The notes under the pieces: model-generated
Told to the model about the DNA's origin: nothing
Databases searched by the model: none
Seen by the model: the letters and a program-made list of their open reading frames with translations, nothing else
Program-made: the position numbers and the translations under genes
Assembly (NCBI GenBank): GCA_036365515.1
Contig: CM070873.1
Span: 179,194,104-179,258,103 of the forward strand
Length of the DNA: 64,000 bases
DNA from: Torymus aiolomorphi
Lineage: Eukaryota > Arthropoda > Insecta > Hymenoptera > Torymidae
Direction: 5' to 3'
Shown: positions 12,040 to 24,949 of the stretch, piece by piece
Layout of the letters: every line of letters begins with the position of its first letter
How positions within the stretch are numbered: the first letter of the stretch is position 1

Positions 12040-12373
12040 TGTTACGTCCGTAACGTATGCTTAAATTCCATTTGATATTCATATTCTCATCAGTAATTTC
12101 TTGATCCACAAAATTATGTGATTGCAAATTTATTGACACCCACGTATCAACTAGTATAGAGAAAAAATTGCAACACAAGGAAATTGTAAACATCCTTCTA
12201 TGAAATGAACCACAATTTTACACGAACCATAATGAAATTATTTAAAAATTTCTCAAAACATTTTATGAAAGACGTTGTTGTAATTTGAAATTATTGTAAC
12301 AGAAAATTACTGGTGGCTAACTATTATTATACTTGTTGAATCTCTACGATATTCAACAATCTAAGGGGGGAAG
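12040..12373 (+). repeat. Tandemly duplicated LTR start plus polypurine tract
   Basis: A partial LTR begins TGTTACGTCCGTAACG at 12040 just after a polypurine tract. It breaks off near 12298, where the pre-tract sequence starts again (CTCTACGATATTCAACA, then AAGGGGGGAAG) and leads into the full LTR at 12374. The duplicated unit is about 334 bp. It resembles a template-switch or unequal exchange at the 3' end of the retroelement. Confidence 0.5.
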
Positions 12374-13787
<1,414 letters not shown>

Positions 13788-14214
13788 TTTAAAATTTGAT
13801 TTATGAGAAACACTAAAATAATAATTAATCTTAAATTAACGCTTAAACATAGTAATAACTTGTATAGTATAAAAATTTGTAATAATCGTAATTTTTGGAT
13901 TCTATTTCTATTTAATATAATAGTTGTGCTATCGTATGAATATTCTAAGGAAATGCTTTTACAATAAACTATAAATAAAATGCAAAAATTTCGGTATAAA
14001 TTTCGGCAGTATAGTATTGAAAAAATGCTGATTTTGAAGAAAATATAATACGTTGTTTTTCTTGAGGCCGGTGACTCGTTACGTCAGGATGTCACCTGAA
14101 CGAAATGCTGCGTCTTATAGAATTGCGTTCTCGTCGATGTGTGTCAGGAAATATCTGATAACATTAAATTTTAAATAGTATTCTAAATTCCGTAATGCGT
14201 CTCAGGACGTAACA
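13788..14214 (-). mobile_element. Putative 3' LTR or LTR remnant of copy B
   Basis: On the minus strand a polypurine tract (TCTAAGGGGGGAGC) just above 14214 is followed by TGTTACGTCCTGAGACGC, the canonical start of this LTR family. The first ~150 bp resemble the family (GCAGCATTTCG, CGTAACGAGTCACC), but similarity then fades. The lower boundary is uncertain; I set it where copy A's LTR ends. Confidence 0.35.
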
Positions 14215-16299
14215 GCTCCCCCCTTAGACCGTTGAATGTCGTAGAAATTCAACAAGTGTATTATTAAGCATCAGAGATTTCCGTTTACAAAAATTAATTG
14301 ACGTTTGTTAATTATATTGGGTGTCTCGCTTTTTTATGACAGAAATTACGTAGGCGCAGGCCGTAAGTAGTTTGAATTGCGGCATTTGGAAGTGCTGAAT
14401 TCACAAAAACTGCTGCACGTATACTTTTCGATTACTCGCTTCATTGTGGTGTTATGTGCACAAAATGCGAATATACACAGTTTCTACATTCGAGAAAATG
14501 ACTGACGCTGATTTTTTCGTTACAAAAGATTCATAATAAAAACAATAATTAAGATTCAAATAAAAATAATAATAAATATTTAATAATTTTAAATAAAATT
14601 TCGTATCGTCTATATGTTTCTATAAAATAAATGAATTATTTTCCTTCCTAAAACTAGTCTACACTTAACCTACCGTTTGACTTTGTATCTCACGTTGAAT
14701 ACCGACTTTTCTAGCATTCAAATTTCGAAGAATTCATATAAACATGTATATCTTAATTTTACATAGCATTTCGATAATTTAATTATTTTGTTATCGGTAA
14801 TTAGTAATAATTTTTGTTTTGCTGTTTTTACATAAAATAAAGTCATTGATTAACAAAATTTAGAAATAACGTGTATATTAAATAATTTTGTAGTAATTAA
14901 AAGATGAGGAGAATTATATAGGGAATGATTCAAGTGATCATTTACTTCCCTCCCTGCTGAGATATTTGGCAAAAGATATATTTTTTTCTTTCTTTAAGTA
15001 GAATAATATTAAAGGGATTTTGATATTATTATAACAGAATTATTTTAACAATCATATTATAATTATTTCCAAAAGAAAAATACAATTTGTGTGGTTTTTT
15101 TTTTCGTAAAAAAGGAATGGAAATAACTCGAAAAGATTTTGATAAATTTTGACTTGTTATAGCTTTTATGCATCATTGTATTTTACCTTCGTTTGAAAAT
15201 TTTCAGCCATATCAAAAGTTCATTTTAGAACTTAATCTTTTTCTGGCATAGGTAGCATTCACGTGTTTGCTTTAAAGAATACGCAATCTGTTAGAGTAGA
15301 ACAATTTATACATACTCAATTCGATGCAGAATAGTGTATCTTATAGGATGATCATGTTAAGATATGTCTGAACTGATCACTTCCAATACACATATTCTAT
15401 TTAATCTTAGCAATGTGAACATAGCTACCTAGACAATTTTTCCTGTTCTTAAACTCTTTAAAAAATTTTATGAGTGCGAACAATTGTTTTGTTGTTTAGG
15501 CAAACACAGTTTAATTTTGCATAAAATTATAGTCAAATTATTTTTTTTTTATCTTATGTGGAAAGGTTTGGGAATGTTTTTATATCTTTTCCTTTTGGAT
15601 TAGTTCTATATTTTCTTATAAAATCATAAGTTATTAAATTGATCCCTCTAAAATTTTTCTACTTTGTGACTAAAATTTTTGTTAAATAATTTTTTTATTA
15701 TTTAATAACACATCATTTTTACAAATAAAATTTTTGCTTGTTTCATTATTACAGAACGAAAATTCAGATATTTTAATATGTAATCATAATTATTTTGTTT
15801 GTTGTTCTATATATTTCAAATTATCAACGATATTATTATTAGTTGTAGTATTATTTCTAAAATTTATCATGTATGAAAATATTCTTATAATTTCCTTATT
15901 TAAACTTATCTTATTTCGATCACGTCTTTCTAAAATTATTATCTTACTTAGGGAATATAGTTGCTTTTCACAAAATATTGACAAGTTTATACGTAGATTT
16001 GAAGACAAATGATAAGTAGTTATAATTTTAAGTTGTATACTTGGTAAAATCTGGATCACCTTAGGTTTGTATTCTAGTTGACCAAGAAGTAGAATGGTTT
16101 TGCTTCATATGAAAAATTTGGCTGTAATGATAATTCCCTGTTGCTGTATTAAATTTGGAAAATTAAGAAGAGATTATGATAGATGTTAATATTGAGTATG
16201 TTGTCCATATCCTAAAACAAAAATGTTATGTTATTATTTGTTATAATTTATTGTCTTTGCTTATTTTTCATAATTAGTTAAGATATTATTTTGTTCATT
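14215..16299 (-). mobile_element. 3' internal region of minus-strand LTR retrotransposon (copy B)
   Basis: Non-coding in the sense (minus) direction, apart from a short frame at 16059-15790 without a known domain. It is the inverted counterpart of 10499-12039 of copy A, down to the polypurine tract. Together the two copies create a large inverted arrangement across roughly 10.3-19.7 kb. Confidence 0.5.
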
Positions 16300-17781
16300 T
16301 TAATAGCGTTGAAAATTCTTATTATGCTGATCCTTTTGAAATTTATTCATATTTGGTTCTTTAATAGGCCATGTTTTGTCTCCCTTTTTAAACTTTTTTC
16401 TGATAGTAAATTTATTGTAGTAATCTTTAGATTTTAATTTTAATCTTGTATTTTTTACAAATTCATTAAAATATTCTTTATAATTAGATATCCATTTTAG
16501 TTTTCTGACGTTTTTATTAGATTTTACTTTGATAGGATAGTTAAAAACTAACTGCAATTGGTGTACTTGATTAGGATTTGTATTTAGATTGATTATTACG
16601 TTATGATCTTGATTATCGAAGCTTTCTTTAAGTTGACTTTTATTTTCTAGATGTTTTTGAAGTTCTTGATTTTCAAACATATATTTTGATTTATTTTCAT
16701 TTTCAAAAACTACCTTATTATTATTTAATAAGTTATTCACATTTTTTGTATCATTTAATAAAGAATCGTCGGAATATATTAATCCTACATTCTCTTTTAA
16801 CAGATTTTCAAATGGCTTTTGTTCAAATTTAGTTTTAATTTGAACATATTCGGAATCAGATGACTCGGCTAAACCAAAAATTTCGAATAAAATGTCCTTA
16901 AGATCATCATAAAAAGTTACTGTTTCGAATGAATTATTATTTTTTTCATTATTCTCATTTGTATTTTCATTCTTTTGGTTATTTATATCACATTCAATTA
17001 AGTTAATTTCATCATCATCCTCATAAGTTTCCATATTAGATTCATTGAAATTTATTTTATTATTAGTCTCATAATCTTTTACAGATTCCATAAATTCAAT
17101 TAAATTTGTTTCCATAATTTTTTCAATTTCATGATTATTTTTGTTAAAGTCTATAAAATTAATTTCATTAATATTTTCATAATTTTTTATAATTATATTA
17201 TTAACTTTTGGTTCATCAGTGATTTCATTCATTTTTATAAAAGGTTCGACAATTAAATTAATTTCTTCATCATTATTAATTATTGTAATTTCCTGTTTAT
17301 TTTCTGTAATTAGTTTGTTTTCATCGTAAATTTTAATATTACTTTCATTAATTTTATTTTTCTGTATTTTGAAATCGTTAATTGATTCTTTTATTATATT
17401 ATTATACGATTCAACAGTATTATTATTCGGGTATTGTTTGAGTGACTCACATTCTTCAATTTTACCCAAATTTTTAAAAACCTTCGAAAATAAAGTTTTC
17501 GCCTCTTCACAATTCGATGCGTCGTGATCTTTTCCTGAGCAAATTTCACACCAAATTATTTTTTCCGTTGGTCTGCAGTAAGGCGATGAGCATTTTTTGG
17601 CTGAGTGATTCGTGAGTACCCAATGATAACAGCCATGTTCAAATTTGATTCTAAGAGAACATTGCATAATTGTATGTCCTGTGCTTTGACAATACTGGCA
17701 ATGAGTTAAATTACTTTTATTGAATTTACATACGTTTATAGTGTGTCCCTGTTTATTACACAGATTACATTCAAGTTTCAT
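16300..17781 (-). CDS. Zinc-knuckle gag-like protein fused to integrase C-terminal tail (retrotransposon-derived)
   Basis: An uninterrupted 493-codon frame starts MKLECNLC. Residues ~5-100 hold cysteine/histidine knuckles: CNLCNKQGHTINVC, CQYCQSTGHTIMQC, and CEICSGKDHDASNC, with a further Cys/His cluster between the last two. Knuckles bind nucleic acid in Gag proteins. The middle (~130-420) is rich in Asn, Glu and Lys with no domain I recognise. The last ~45 residues (DYYNKF, KKGDKTWPIKEP) align with the integrase tail encoded at 10259-10498, so the frame joins the 5' part of the element to the end of pol; protease, RT and RNase H are absent. It lies downstream of the minus-strand LTR at 19058-19678. 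It looks like an internally deleted derivative whose join stayed in frame. Whether it is expressed, or merely young, is unknown. Confidence 0.6.
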   Translation of the reverse strand: MKLECNLCNKQGHTINVCKFNKSNLTHCQYCQSTGHTIMQCSLRIKFEHGCYHWVLTNHSAKKCSSPYCRPTEKIIWCEICSGKDHDASNCEEAKTLFSKVFKNLGKIEECESLKQYPNNNTVESYNNIIKESINDFKIQKNKINESNIKIYDENKLITENKQEITIINNDEEINLIVEPFIKMNEITDEPKVNNIIIKNYENINEINFIDFNKNNHEIEKIMETNLIEFMESVKDYETNNKINFNESNMETYEDDDEINLIECDINNQKNENTNENNEKNNNSFETVTFYDDLKDILFEIFGLAESSDSEYVQIKTKFEQKPFENLLKENVGLIYSDDSLLNDTKNVNNLLNNNKVVFENENKSKYMFENQELQKHLENKSQLKESFDNQDHNVIINLNTNPNQVHQLQLVFNYPIKVKSNKNVRKLKWISNYKEYFNEFVKNTRLKLKSKDYYNKFTIRKKFKKGDKTWPIKEPNMNKFQKDQHNKNFQRY

Positions 17782-19057
17782 TTTAATGTTGACTGAATCG
17801 TAGTAGTGTGATATGTGGTTTCCACTTTTGCAATAAATACATCTTGTCTATGGGCAAAGTAAAGCCTCATGACCTTGATTTTTACAAATTTAATAAAGGA
17901 CTATTTCGGATGGTATTGAAATTTCCCAAAAAGAAATACTGGTTTGATTGTTTCTGAACATATTTATAGTTTGTTCTATTTGAACTGCTTGTTTTATTTT
18001 TGCTATGCATTTGTTATTCTTTTATAGTTTAGAGTTTTCTCTTCTTTATCTTTTTCTTTTATGTGATTCTTATTTATCTTTTATGTTTATACATTATTTT
18101 CTTATTTTATTATATTTCTCTTTGTAATATCGTATTATATTTTTTTCCTTTGTAATATTCTCGTTTGTAACGTAATGTATATTTCCGTTGGCAATTACTT
18201 ATTTGATAATATAGTTTATTTATTTATTTGTCACTTTTATATCTCTATGGATTTTTTTTCCGTTTACTTAGTATTTTAATGTTATTTATTTGGTGACTAT
18301 TCTTAATTTTTTGTAATTATAATTTGTTATTATAATATTTTGTTTATATATTGCAATATTTTCTTTTTGTTTCGTTATTTTCTCTTTTAAATCTTTTATT
18401 ATTGATTTTTTTCTTTTTCTTATTTGGCATTTGGTCGCTATTATTTTTTGCGTAAGTAATATATTTTGACTTCCCTATGTAATTTTATTTTGTCACTTGC
18501 TATTTCAATTATAATTTGTTACATAATTGTGGTTAATAATTGTTTTCTTACTTTCTTGTTTTATTACTCCTTGTAGTGTCCTATTTTTTTTCGATTGTAA
18601 TATTTTTATTTGTATTGTAATATGTATTACGATTTCAATTTTCTAATCTGTTAGACTGTATTTGTATTTTGCGTAATGTATAAAATGTGATTTGTTTTGT
18701 AGAAAATTATTCTCATTTCTTGTATTTATCATTTGTTAGATATTTTGTTAATAACTCGACGAGCCGTACGCATTTATCTTTGGTAGTTTTGGCAATTCAT
18801 ACTACAATGAATGACCCCAACTACTTACTGCAAAATCTGAAGCTCGGACTTATGCTATATTAGTTAATTTTTGTTATAAGAGTATCCTTCTAGTTTTTCA
18901 AGAACTTATTTGAAAGATTTATCGCTTCATTGATGCGATCTAGTGAACTTACGTTCAATTCGTACCGGAACCAATGTTAAGTTCCAGAGAAAAGTTATTT
19001 TTATTCTTTAATTTGAAATAGTCTAGTGAGCGATTGTTCGATCGGTACCGGAACCCC
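17782..19057 (-). other. Leader of copy B with duplicated primer-binding-like site
   Basis: The region between the LTR and the 493-codon frame is T-rich on the plus strand and has no long frame. On the minus strand, directly after the LTR end TTAACA, is GGGGTTCCGGTACCGATCG. About 90 bp further a second TTAACA is followed by TTGGTTCCGGTACGAATTG. The second begins with TGG as a primer binding site should. I cannot assign the tRNA. The duplication suggests a tandem repeat of the LTR/PBS junction. Confidence 0.4.
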
Positions 19058-19678
19058 TGTTAAGTCTTGAATGTCGAGGAATCTACTCTTATATGTGTAT
19101 TGAAATTTGTATGGTTTATCTTCAAATTATATTTGAATTATATTCAATTGATATATGGTTTATATTACCTTTCGTCCTTGAGGTGAACTCTCGTAAATAA
19201 TTAGACTGATAGCTTTGTAGCTGAATATACACTTTATTTGATATATGAAATTATAAGAAATCTGATGTGGCTCGTATTGGCCCGTGTAATAATCATTTCT
19301 CCTCTTGTCGGCTGGAGTGGTACGGAGCTCGCGATCTGTTCACGATGACTAATTTGTGTGGTGAGAGTCGCCGTATTTATTAAGCGATTAAATTAGGTTG
19401 AAGATGATTTTGACGTTGAATCAAAATCATCTTTTTAAACAAATTTAGTAAACATTTTGACATAAATCGTTCGGTTTTGAAGTTAAGAAATGCTGAATCT
19501 ACATAAAAGTTTCGACGAGCGTACACCTTCGTGAAGTAGGTGACTCGCTACGTCACGCTGTTTCGTAGCCGAAATGCTGCGTTTTCAGATTTACAATTAC
19601 ATCAGTTTGTGGGTCAGAAAATTACTGATGAGAAATATGCATGTAAATTGATTTTAGAAATACGTCACGGACGTAACA
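19058..19678 (-). mobile_element. 5' LTR of copy B (621 bp)
   Basis: Read on the minus strand it runs from TGTTACGTCCGTGACG to GACTTAACA, with TG..CA ends and the same internal blocks as copy A's LTR (AATAAATACGGCGACTCTCA, GTGACGTAGCGAGTCACC). It is immediately flanked on the right by 360-bp satellite DNA (CAGTATTCCATTTTGAT), so the element was inserted into or next to that array. The far end of copy B is rearranged, so no target duplication could be checked. Confidence 0.65.
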
Positions 19679-20517
19679 CAGTATTCCATTTTGATCCTCA
19701 TGTAGCATTTACTTTATGTAAGAATTTTAATAATTATTATGAAAGATTACATTTTTTAACTGTGCGTCATTTAACTTCAAGAATTTGGGGATTTTCGCGA
19801 TGTTGGTTGAATATGTTTGATTTCTGGGTTCATCCCGAATACTTTTCGTATACACACTTCTAATCGATGATTATATTGACAATGAAAATGATAAATAATG
19901 TAAATTTTTTGAACAATGACAACTCAAATATTTTCAAATAATTAACAAAATCATGAAGTGTAACTGATGGCGATTTTCCTAGTACGGTAACATAGAAGCT
20001 TCATGTAGATTTTTCTTACTTCAAATTTTAGAAGCAAGTTTTCATACCGTATTCGATTTTGATGCCAATGCCGCATTTTATTCATAGAAAACATTATAAT
20101 AATTATCATCAAATATTACATTTTTTAAAGTAAGAAATGTAAGTTCAAGAAATTGAGGATATCCCCGACATTCGCGAATTATGTGTGTTTTCTGGATTTT
20201 CTCCGAATATTCCTAATATACTCTTCTAATGAATAACTATATTTATAAGGGAAATGATAAATGATTTAAGATTGTTTAATTCAATGGCAAATAAAATGTT
20301 GGCAAATAATTTACAAAATCATGAAGCTGATTATTTTTCCAGTACGTGAAAAAAAGCTTTATTTCGAATTTTTTTATTTCAAATTTTTGGGACAAGTCTT
20401 CATACAGTATTCCATTTTAATGCCAACGCCGTATTTTATTTATAACAAAATTTTAATAATTATTATGAAATGTTAGATTTTCTAAAGTGCGTAATGTATG
20501 TTCGAGAATTTGGGGAT
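19679..20517. repeat. ~360-bp satellite, left part
   Basis: Tandem units of about 355-370 bp share TACAGTATTCCATTTTGATGCC, TAATAATTATTATGAAATGTTA, GAATTTGAGGATATCC and GACATTCGTGAAGTATGTGTG. The GAGGAT landmark recurs at about 19790, 20162 and 20515 here, and then at 30385, 30748, 31108 and 31705 after the CACTA-like insertion. Occasional frames such as 19540-19863 are by-products of the repeat. Confidence 0.75.
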
Positions 20518-20730
20518 CCCTACTGAAAAAGCCCACATGGGACCCACATGGGACGCATGTGGGAACTATGTGGGACCCATGTGGGACTCTTGTGGCTCCT
20601 AGTGGGAACCATGTGGGACCCATGTGAGAAATTGCTGCGGGATCCCATTGGAAACCATGTGGGACCCATGTGGGAAACGCATGGGAACCATGTGGGTCCC
20701 ATGTGGGTCCTACATGACCAAGGTAAAAAA
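20518..20730. repeat. Left terminal inverted repeat with GTGGGA-type sub-repeats
   Basis: About 213 bp pair with 30151-30384 in reverse complement, from the outer CCCTACTGAAAAAG to an inner CCAAGGTAAAAAA. Most of it consists of degenerate ~10-12-bp repeats of the form ATGTGGGA(A/C)C in both orientations, plus one conserved non-repeat island (GAAATTGCTGCGGGATCCCA). CACTA elements carry comparable sub-terminal arrays that their second protein binds. The reading frames here are artefacts of the repeat. Confidence 0.85.
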
Positions 20731-20787
20731 TTTGTATAAAAGTGTTACTATTTATATTACATTTATATTTATAGTTATTCATATTCA

Positions 20788-20928
20788 TAAATAGTAGATT
20801 ATGCACCTAGGGAGTGAAAGAGAACACCAGTCCAGAGTATGTGGAAATGGGCACCCGAGCCGAAGGCGAGTGTTTCAACCATGTGCATTGGACTGGTCCC
20901 CTCTTCTCCCGTGGTGCATATACTATTT
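20788..20928. mobile_element. Hairpin MITE
   Basis: A palindrome has ends AAATAGTAGATTATGCACC and GGTGCATATACTATTTT, with inner arms ACACCAGTCCA and TGGACTGGT and a GCACCCGAGCCGAAGGCGAGTG centre. It is non-coding, lies inside the CACTA-like element and so inserted after it or arrived with it. The GAGC..CGAAGGCGAG centre resembles the centres of the type X and Y hairpins elsewhere. Confidence 0.45.
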
Positions 20929-21639
20929 TCCGTGATAGTAAACGTAAAGTAGGTACTTTACGCCTACTCTGATGAAAAATAAATTTTTAATTTCATTACG
21001 AATTTTTTTAGTTTCATTACGAAAGATCATAGACGTATGAGTAATATAGAAAATTATTCTTTATTGATAAATTTTTGTAATTATAGATATTATTAAATTT
21101 ATTACATAAACTTCAAGAAACACAAATAACAGTTTTTTAAATTATTGATTCATTTATATTAATTTTAAATCTATTATTGGCAACGAACCATTATTTGTAG
21201 TGTACCTAATTTTTATAAATTAACTTAAAACGCAAACTTCACTAGTAATTTGTCAAAGACTTTTTGGTACACTTTTTACCAGTCTTCCAGATTTAAATAA
21301 TACATTTTTTTCAATAATTAAGTCAATTGAAAAATAAATTATCTTTCTTAGAAATTCAAAAATAAGTAATTTAAATTAACGAACATAGAAGATATATAAA
21401 GAAAATGTTGTATATCAACAATCTAATCAAGCCTATGACACGCGGATTTTCTTAAATCTTTTATCTTGTAGCCAATGTGTCGATTCACTCTTCTTAGCAG
21501 TCTATTTTTTTTATCAGCTTCGTAATTCCTTTCGTCACATAAGTCTAGGAACAATTCTAAAAAGTGGAATAAAAATTTTATTTATTTACAAAACCTAATG
21601 TAGCAAATTATATCAATTTAGTTTAATATTAATCCCCTC
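20929..21639. other. AT-rich interior of CACTA-like element, no gene
   Basis: No frame, splice site or repeat that I can assign. It lies between the left inverted repeat and the last recognised exon of the minus-strand accessory gene, so it may contain that gene's 3' untranslated region. Confidence 0.4.
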
Positions 21640-24600
21640 TGATAAGTTTGAGCTTCCGTGGTGATATCATTTTACGAGGGCTTCTGCCCTGTAGTCGTAC
21701 TGACGTCTTACTCGGTTTTATGCAAGCATTAATCAAATACCGCTTCCCGCAGATAAGATCAGTCTTCTCTCGAAGGAAAATCCACTCTCCCCTAACTTTT
21801 AAAAAATCTCAGAAACGTTTTTCGACAGACTTTCCATTGCCTAAATAAATCTAAAATAAAATTTTATTCTTAATTAGTATTATTAACACTAGAAGAAAAT
21901 GATCATTATTAGTTTTCAATTTTTATTTCCATTTAAGAAAAAAAAAAGAAAAATTAAACATGGGTTGCTCTCGAATTATAAGTTGAAGAATAAAATCATA
22001 AAAATTATTATTATATTATTACCATCAACCCGAATTCCTGGTACTTGACTTTTCCATTGGGGTCAACATCTTGAGCTAGCTGTCGGTGTGACATACAAAT
22101 CATTCTCTTCCATATTTATGTTTATTTGAAACTCTAAAATAAAAAATAAATTAGAATAAATTTAAATATACTTAATCAATTTTTTCACTATAAAAAAAAC
22201 TATCCTTGTGATAAATATTTACCTGGTGTTTTTTCTCGATATGTCACCTGCATCTCTCTATTATAATTTATTTTATTGAATCTAGAATTATTATTACGTA
22301 TTATGGATGGTGAAGCTTGAAAAGAAGGGGTGATTGAGTTTCAACCATCCAATCCATTTTGACCACTGGCAGATGGAAATTCATCATCAAAATTGTTTGC
22401 AGGACCTACTGAATTATCAGTTTAAAAAAAAATACATATGCAAAATTTAGAAACTTAAACTGCGACAACTAATACCAATAAAATATTAATATTGTAACGG
22501 GATGGCTAGTGGGGGAAAAATCCCAACAAGCCACAGGCCAGCGATGCCCTAGAACACGGTGCCGCGGGTGTCAGACTAAAATGACTTGCCCGGGGATCTG
22601 CTCCTGGAATCCCGAAAACAACGCGAAGATCGCACATGAACTTCGCTTTCCAACTAATTGGATTGCTGAGTGAAAAGCGCGCGCTCGAAGAGTAAAGCGC
22701 GCGGCCGCTATGCTCAGATATGAAAACGACCGGCGGAGTCGTTTTCCCGCGGAGGCGGCGGTATCCGGGAGAAGGACGGGTTATATAAATAATAACGCGC
22801 TGAGTACGAGAAATAACAATGTATTAGAAAACACTTAGAACTTACATGCACTACGCAAGTGTTATTCAAAATTACAGTTAAATCACGCGCGGCAGTTACT
22901 ATTCAAACGCGCGAACGTTACGGCGCGCGCGAAGCTGCTATTCTCGCGCGCAGTGTTAAGTACGGCGAGCTGACACACACCCGCACGTACACGGCACAGA
23001 AAGCTTGCACGGGGCGATTTCCGTGCAAGCCTTTTACATGAAATACGCGAGAGGAGAATATAACTTACCGATCTAAGGAGCAGCCGGTGCACTCGACTCT
23101 CTCTCGCTCTCTCGGCAGTTGCGCGCTCTCTCTCTCTCTCTCTCTCGCTCTCGCTTACAAGGTTGGCAGTCTGGCTCGCTGCCGTCTCTCGCTCGTGGCA
23201 CAAGCTGCACGGACTTGCACTCTCTCTTGCTCTCTCGCACGCTTGCAGGTCGGCGCCTCCACTCTACACTCGCGGTAATAAAAATAAATAGGACGGCGCG
23301 GACACTAAAATATGAGAGATGGCAAGCCGACGATGTGCACAGCACGAGAGTATACACGAAGATGGCTCCCTTTTCTCGCGGGAACAAGTTAGCAGCTTCG
23401 CGACGGATGACGGGCATTTTACGCGTCGCGAGACCAATTCGCTACACGCGGCGCGCCTCGATTCGGCTGCGCAGGAGTTGCGCGCGCGCGCTCACTACCT
23501 TCGCGCGGTAGATTAGAATCGCGGCTAGACACGCGTTACAATATAATAACAAAACTTAATGCGTTTTAGCATTTTTATCAGAGAACAAATTCTTACGTAC
23601 TGAGGGCACATACGTTTTCTCATTGGAAATATCATTTTCAGCATCACTTTCACTTCCAGAGCTGCTTGATATAATTTGATTGATTCTCTTTCTTACTGAT
23701 TTCGAATTTCTTTCCAATGCGATGTTGTTAGTACTAGATCCGTTTGCTAAGATAGAACTATTATTATTCTGAGAGTTTGGCGCATCATGGTCTTCATGAA
23801 CAACATTATTATTCTGAGAGTTTGGTCCATCATGGTTTTCATTAACATTATTATTCTGAAAGTTTGGTCCATCATGGTCTTCATTAACATTAATTATTAA
23901 TTTTGATCGAGACTTCAAAAAATTTTTTTTGGCAAACATTTCCAATTGCTCTTTGGCACTATTTTTTTTGGCCTTTTTAATAACATTTGCATGGTTTGCC
24001 TGAAATAAATATTTATTTATAGTAATAACATATGACATATATGCAATACAAAATATATTTATAGAATGTACTCACATTAGCATCTTTCAAGATTCGCTTG
24101 TCTGCATTACAAAAAGTTTGAGATTTTTGAGATTCAAGTTGTTGAGACAATCCCATATTGGTTTCACTTGGAGAAAATGGTTTTTTTGGAATTTTTATTC
24201 GAGTACTTTTGCATTTACTCTTAACATCAGCTAAAGTTTCTGTAAATTTCAAATATCGCTGTGTAATTAAGGAAATTCAGTGAAAACTGTGTAAAATTTT
24301 TTATTTAATTTATACATTTCAATAGATTACTATATTATTTATTAATAAAAAATCACATAAAACATGTGAAAAATGTTAAAACGATAACTGAAAATTTTAA
24401 AATTATCTTTTTTGTTAACGCTGTAGTAAAAATTATTACAATTACAAGTAAAAATATTTTATTTTGTATAATAATACTGACTAATTAATATAAGTAGAAT
24501 GACATTAAATTTCTTACATTTAAACCTAAAGATAAATCAGAACTTAATTAAATTTGTATTTTGACAATTGAAAAAATGTTTCAAAAGGTGCATTAAAAAA

Positions 24601-24949
24601 ATTTGTTTTTAAAATTCTGTATAGGTACATATCTAGTTTTTCAAGTAATCTGAAAATGTGAAACTATGATATATATAAAAATAACTGATAAATAAAACTA
24701 CTTACCACCAACATGTATGATAAAGGCTGCATAGAAGTAACATATATCTCCTGCTTCGTCTATACATTCATATTGACCACACTCGCACCATAATACATCA
24801 TACACATGTCGGGTATCAAAATCATTCTCATTTTTCGGAGAAATGTGTATATCATCGTTGGCATTGTATTTTATATAGTGTATTGGTATAAACACATTTT
24901 TTTGTAGATTGTCACGGAAACGAACGCAAGCGATTATAATCGAAGCCAT
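21640..24949 (-). pseudogene. Divergent accessory gene of the CACTA-like element (possible BEN-type DNA-binding protein)
   Basis: A multi-exon minus-strand gene. Exon 1 is 24949-24706 (MASIIIACVRFRDNLQ..., with an HVYDVLWCECG segment) and ends at GTAAG. Exon 2 is 24258-24076, from a TTACAG acceptor to a GTGAG donor. Exon 3 is 23999-23556 after TTTATTTCAG and holds three ~14-residue repeats of the type NENHDGPNSQNNN, then an acidic/Ser tract (SSSSGSESDAEND). Likely later exons are 22440-22223 (one in-frame TGA), about 22146-22030 and 21850-21640. The last reads SVRLQGRSPRKMISPRKLKL, which resembles the second half of BEN domains (basic stretch, then P-x-KL). A 1,048-bp solo LTR sits between exon 3 and the later exons. 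BEN assignment is tentative. By analogy with TNPA of En/Spm it might bind the terminal repeats. Confidence 0.4.
22493..23540. mobile_element. Solo LTR (1,048 bp) nested in the CACTA-like element
   Basis: It starts TGTAACGGGATGGC and ends CACGCGTTACA, giving TGTAAC/GTTACA inverted tips. A 4-bp ATAT target duplication lies at 22489-22492 and 23541-23544. It is GC-rich (CGCGCG tracts) against AT-rich surroundings and contains a (CT)n tract near 23120-23150. The first ~285 bp are closely shared with 47656-47940. There are no internal genes, so it is a recombination-derived solo LTR. Its insertion into the accessory gene region post-dates the host transposon. Short frames inside it are not genes. 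Confidence 0.75.

Noticed and set aside
20453..20806. A minus-strand reading frame rich in Gly-Pro-Trp-His repeats, and its mirror at 30143-30397
   Set aside because: Both are produced by the GTGGGACCCATG-type sub-repeats of the CACTA-like inverted ends; the frame has no domain and differs between the two ends.
22859..23516. Overlapping Arg/Ser-rich frames on both strands
   Set aside because: They lie within a GC-rich solo LTR with a (CT)n tract; open frames are expected from composition.
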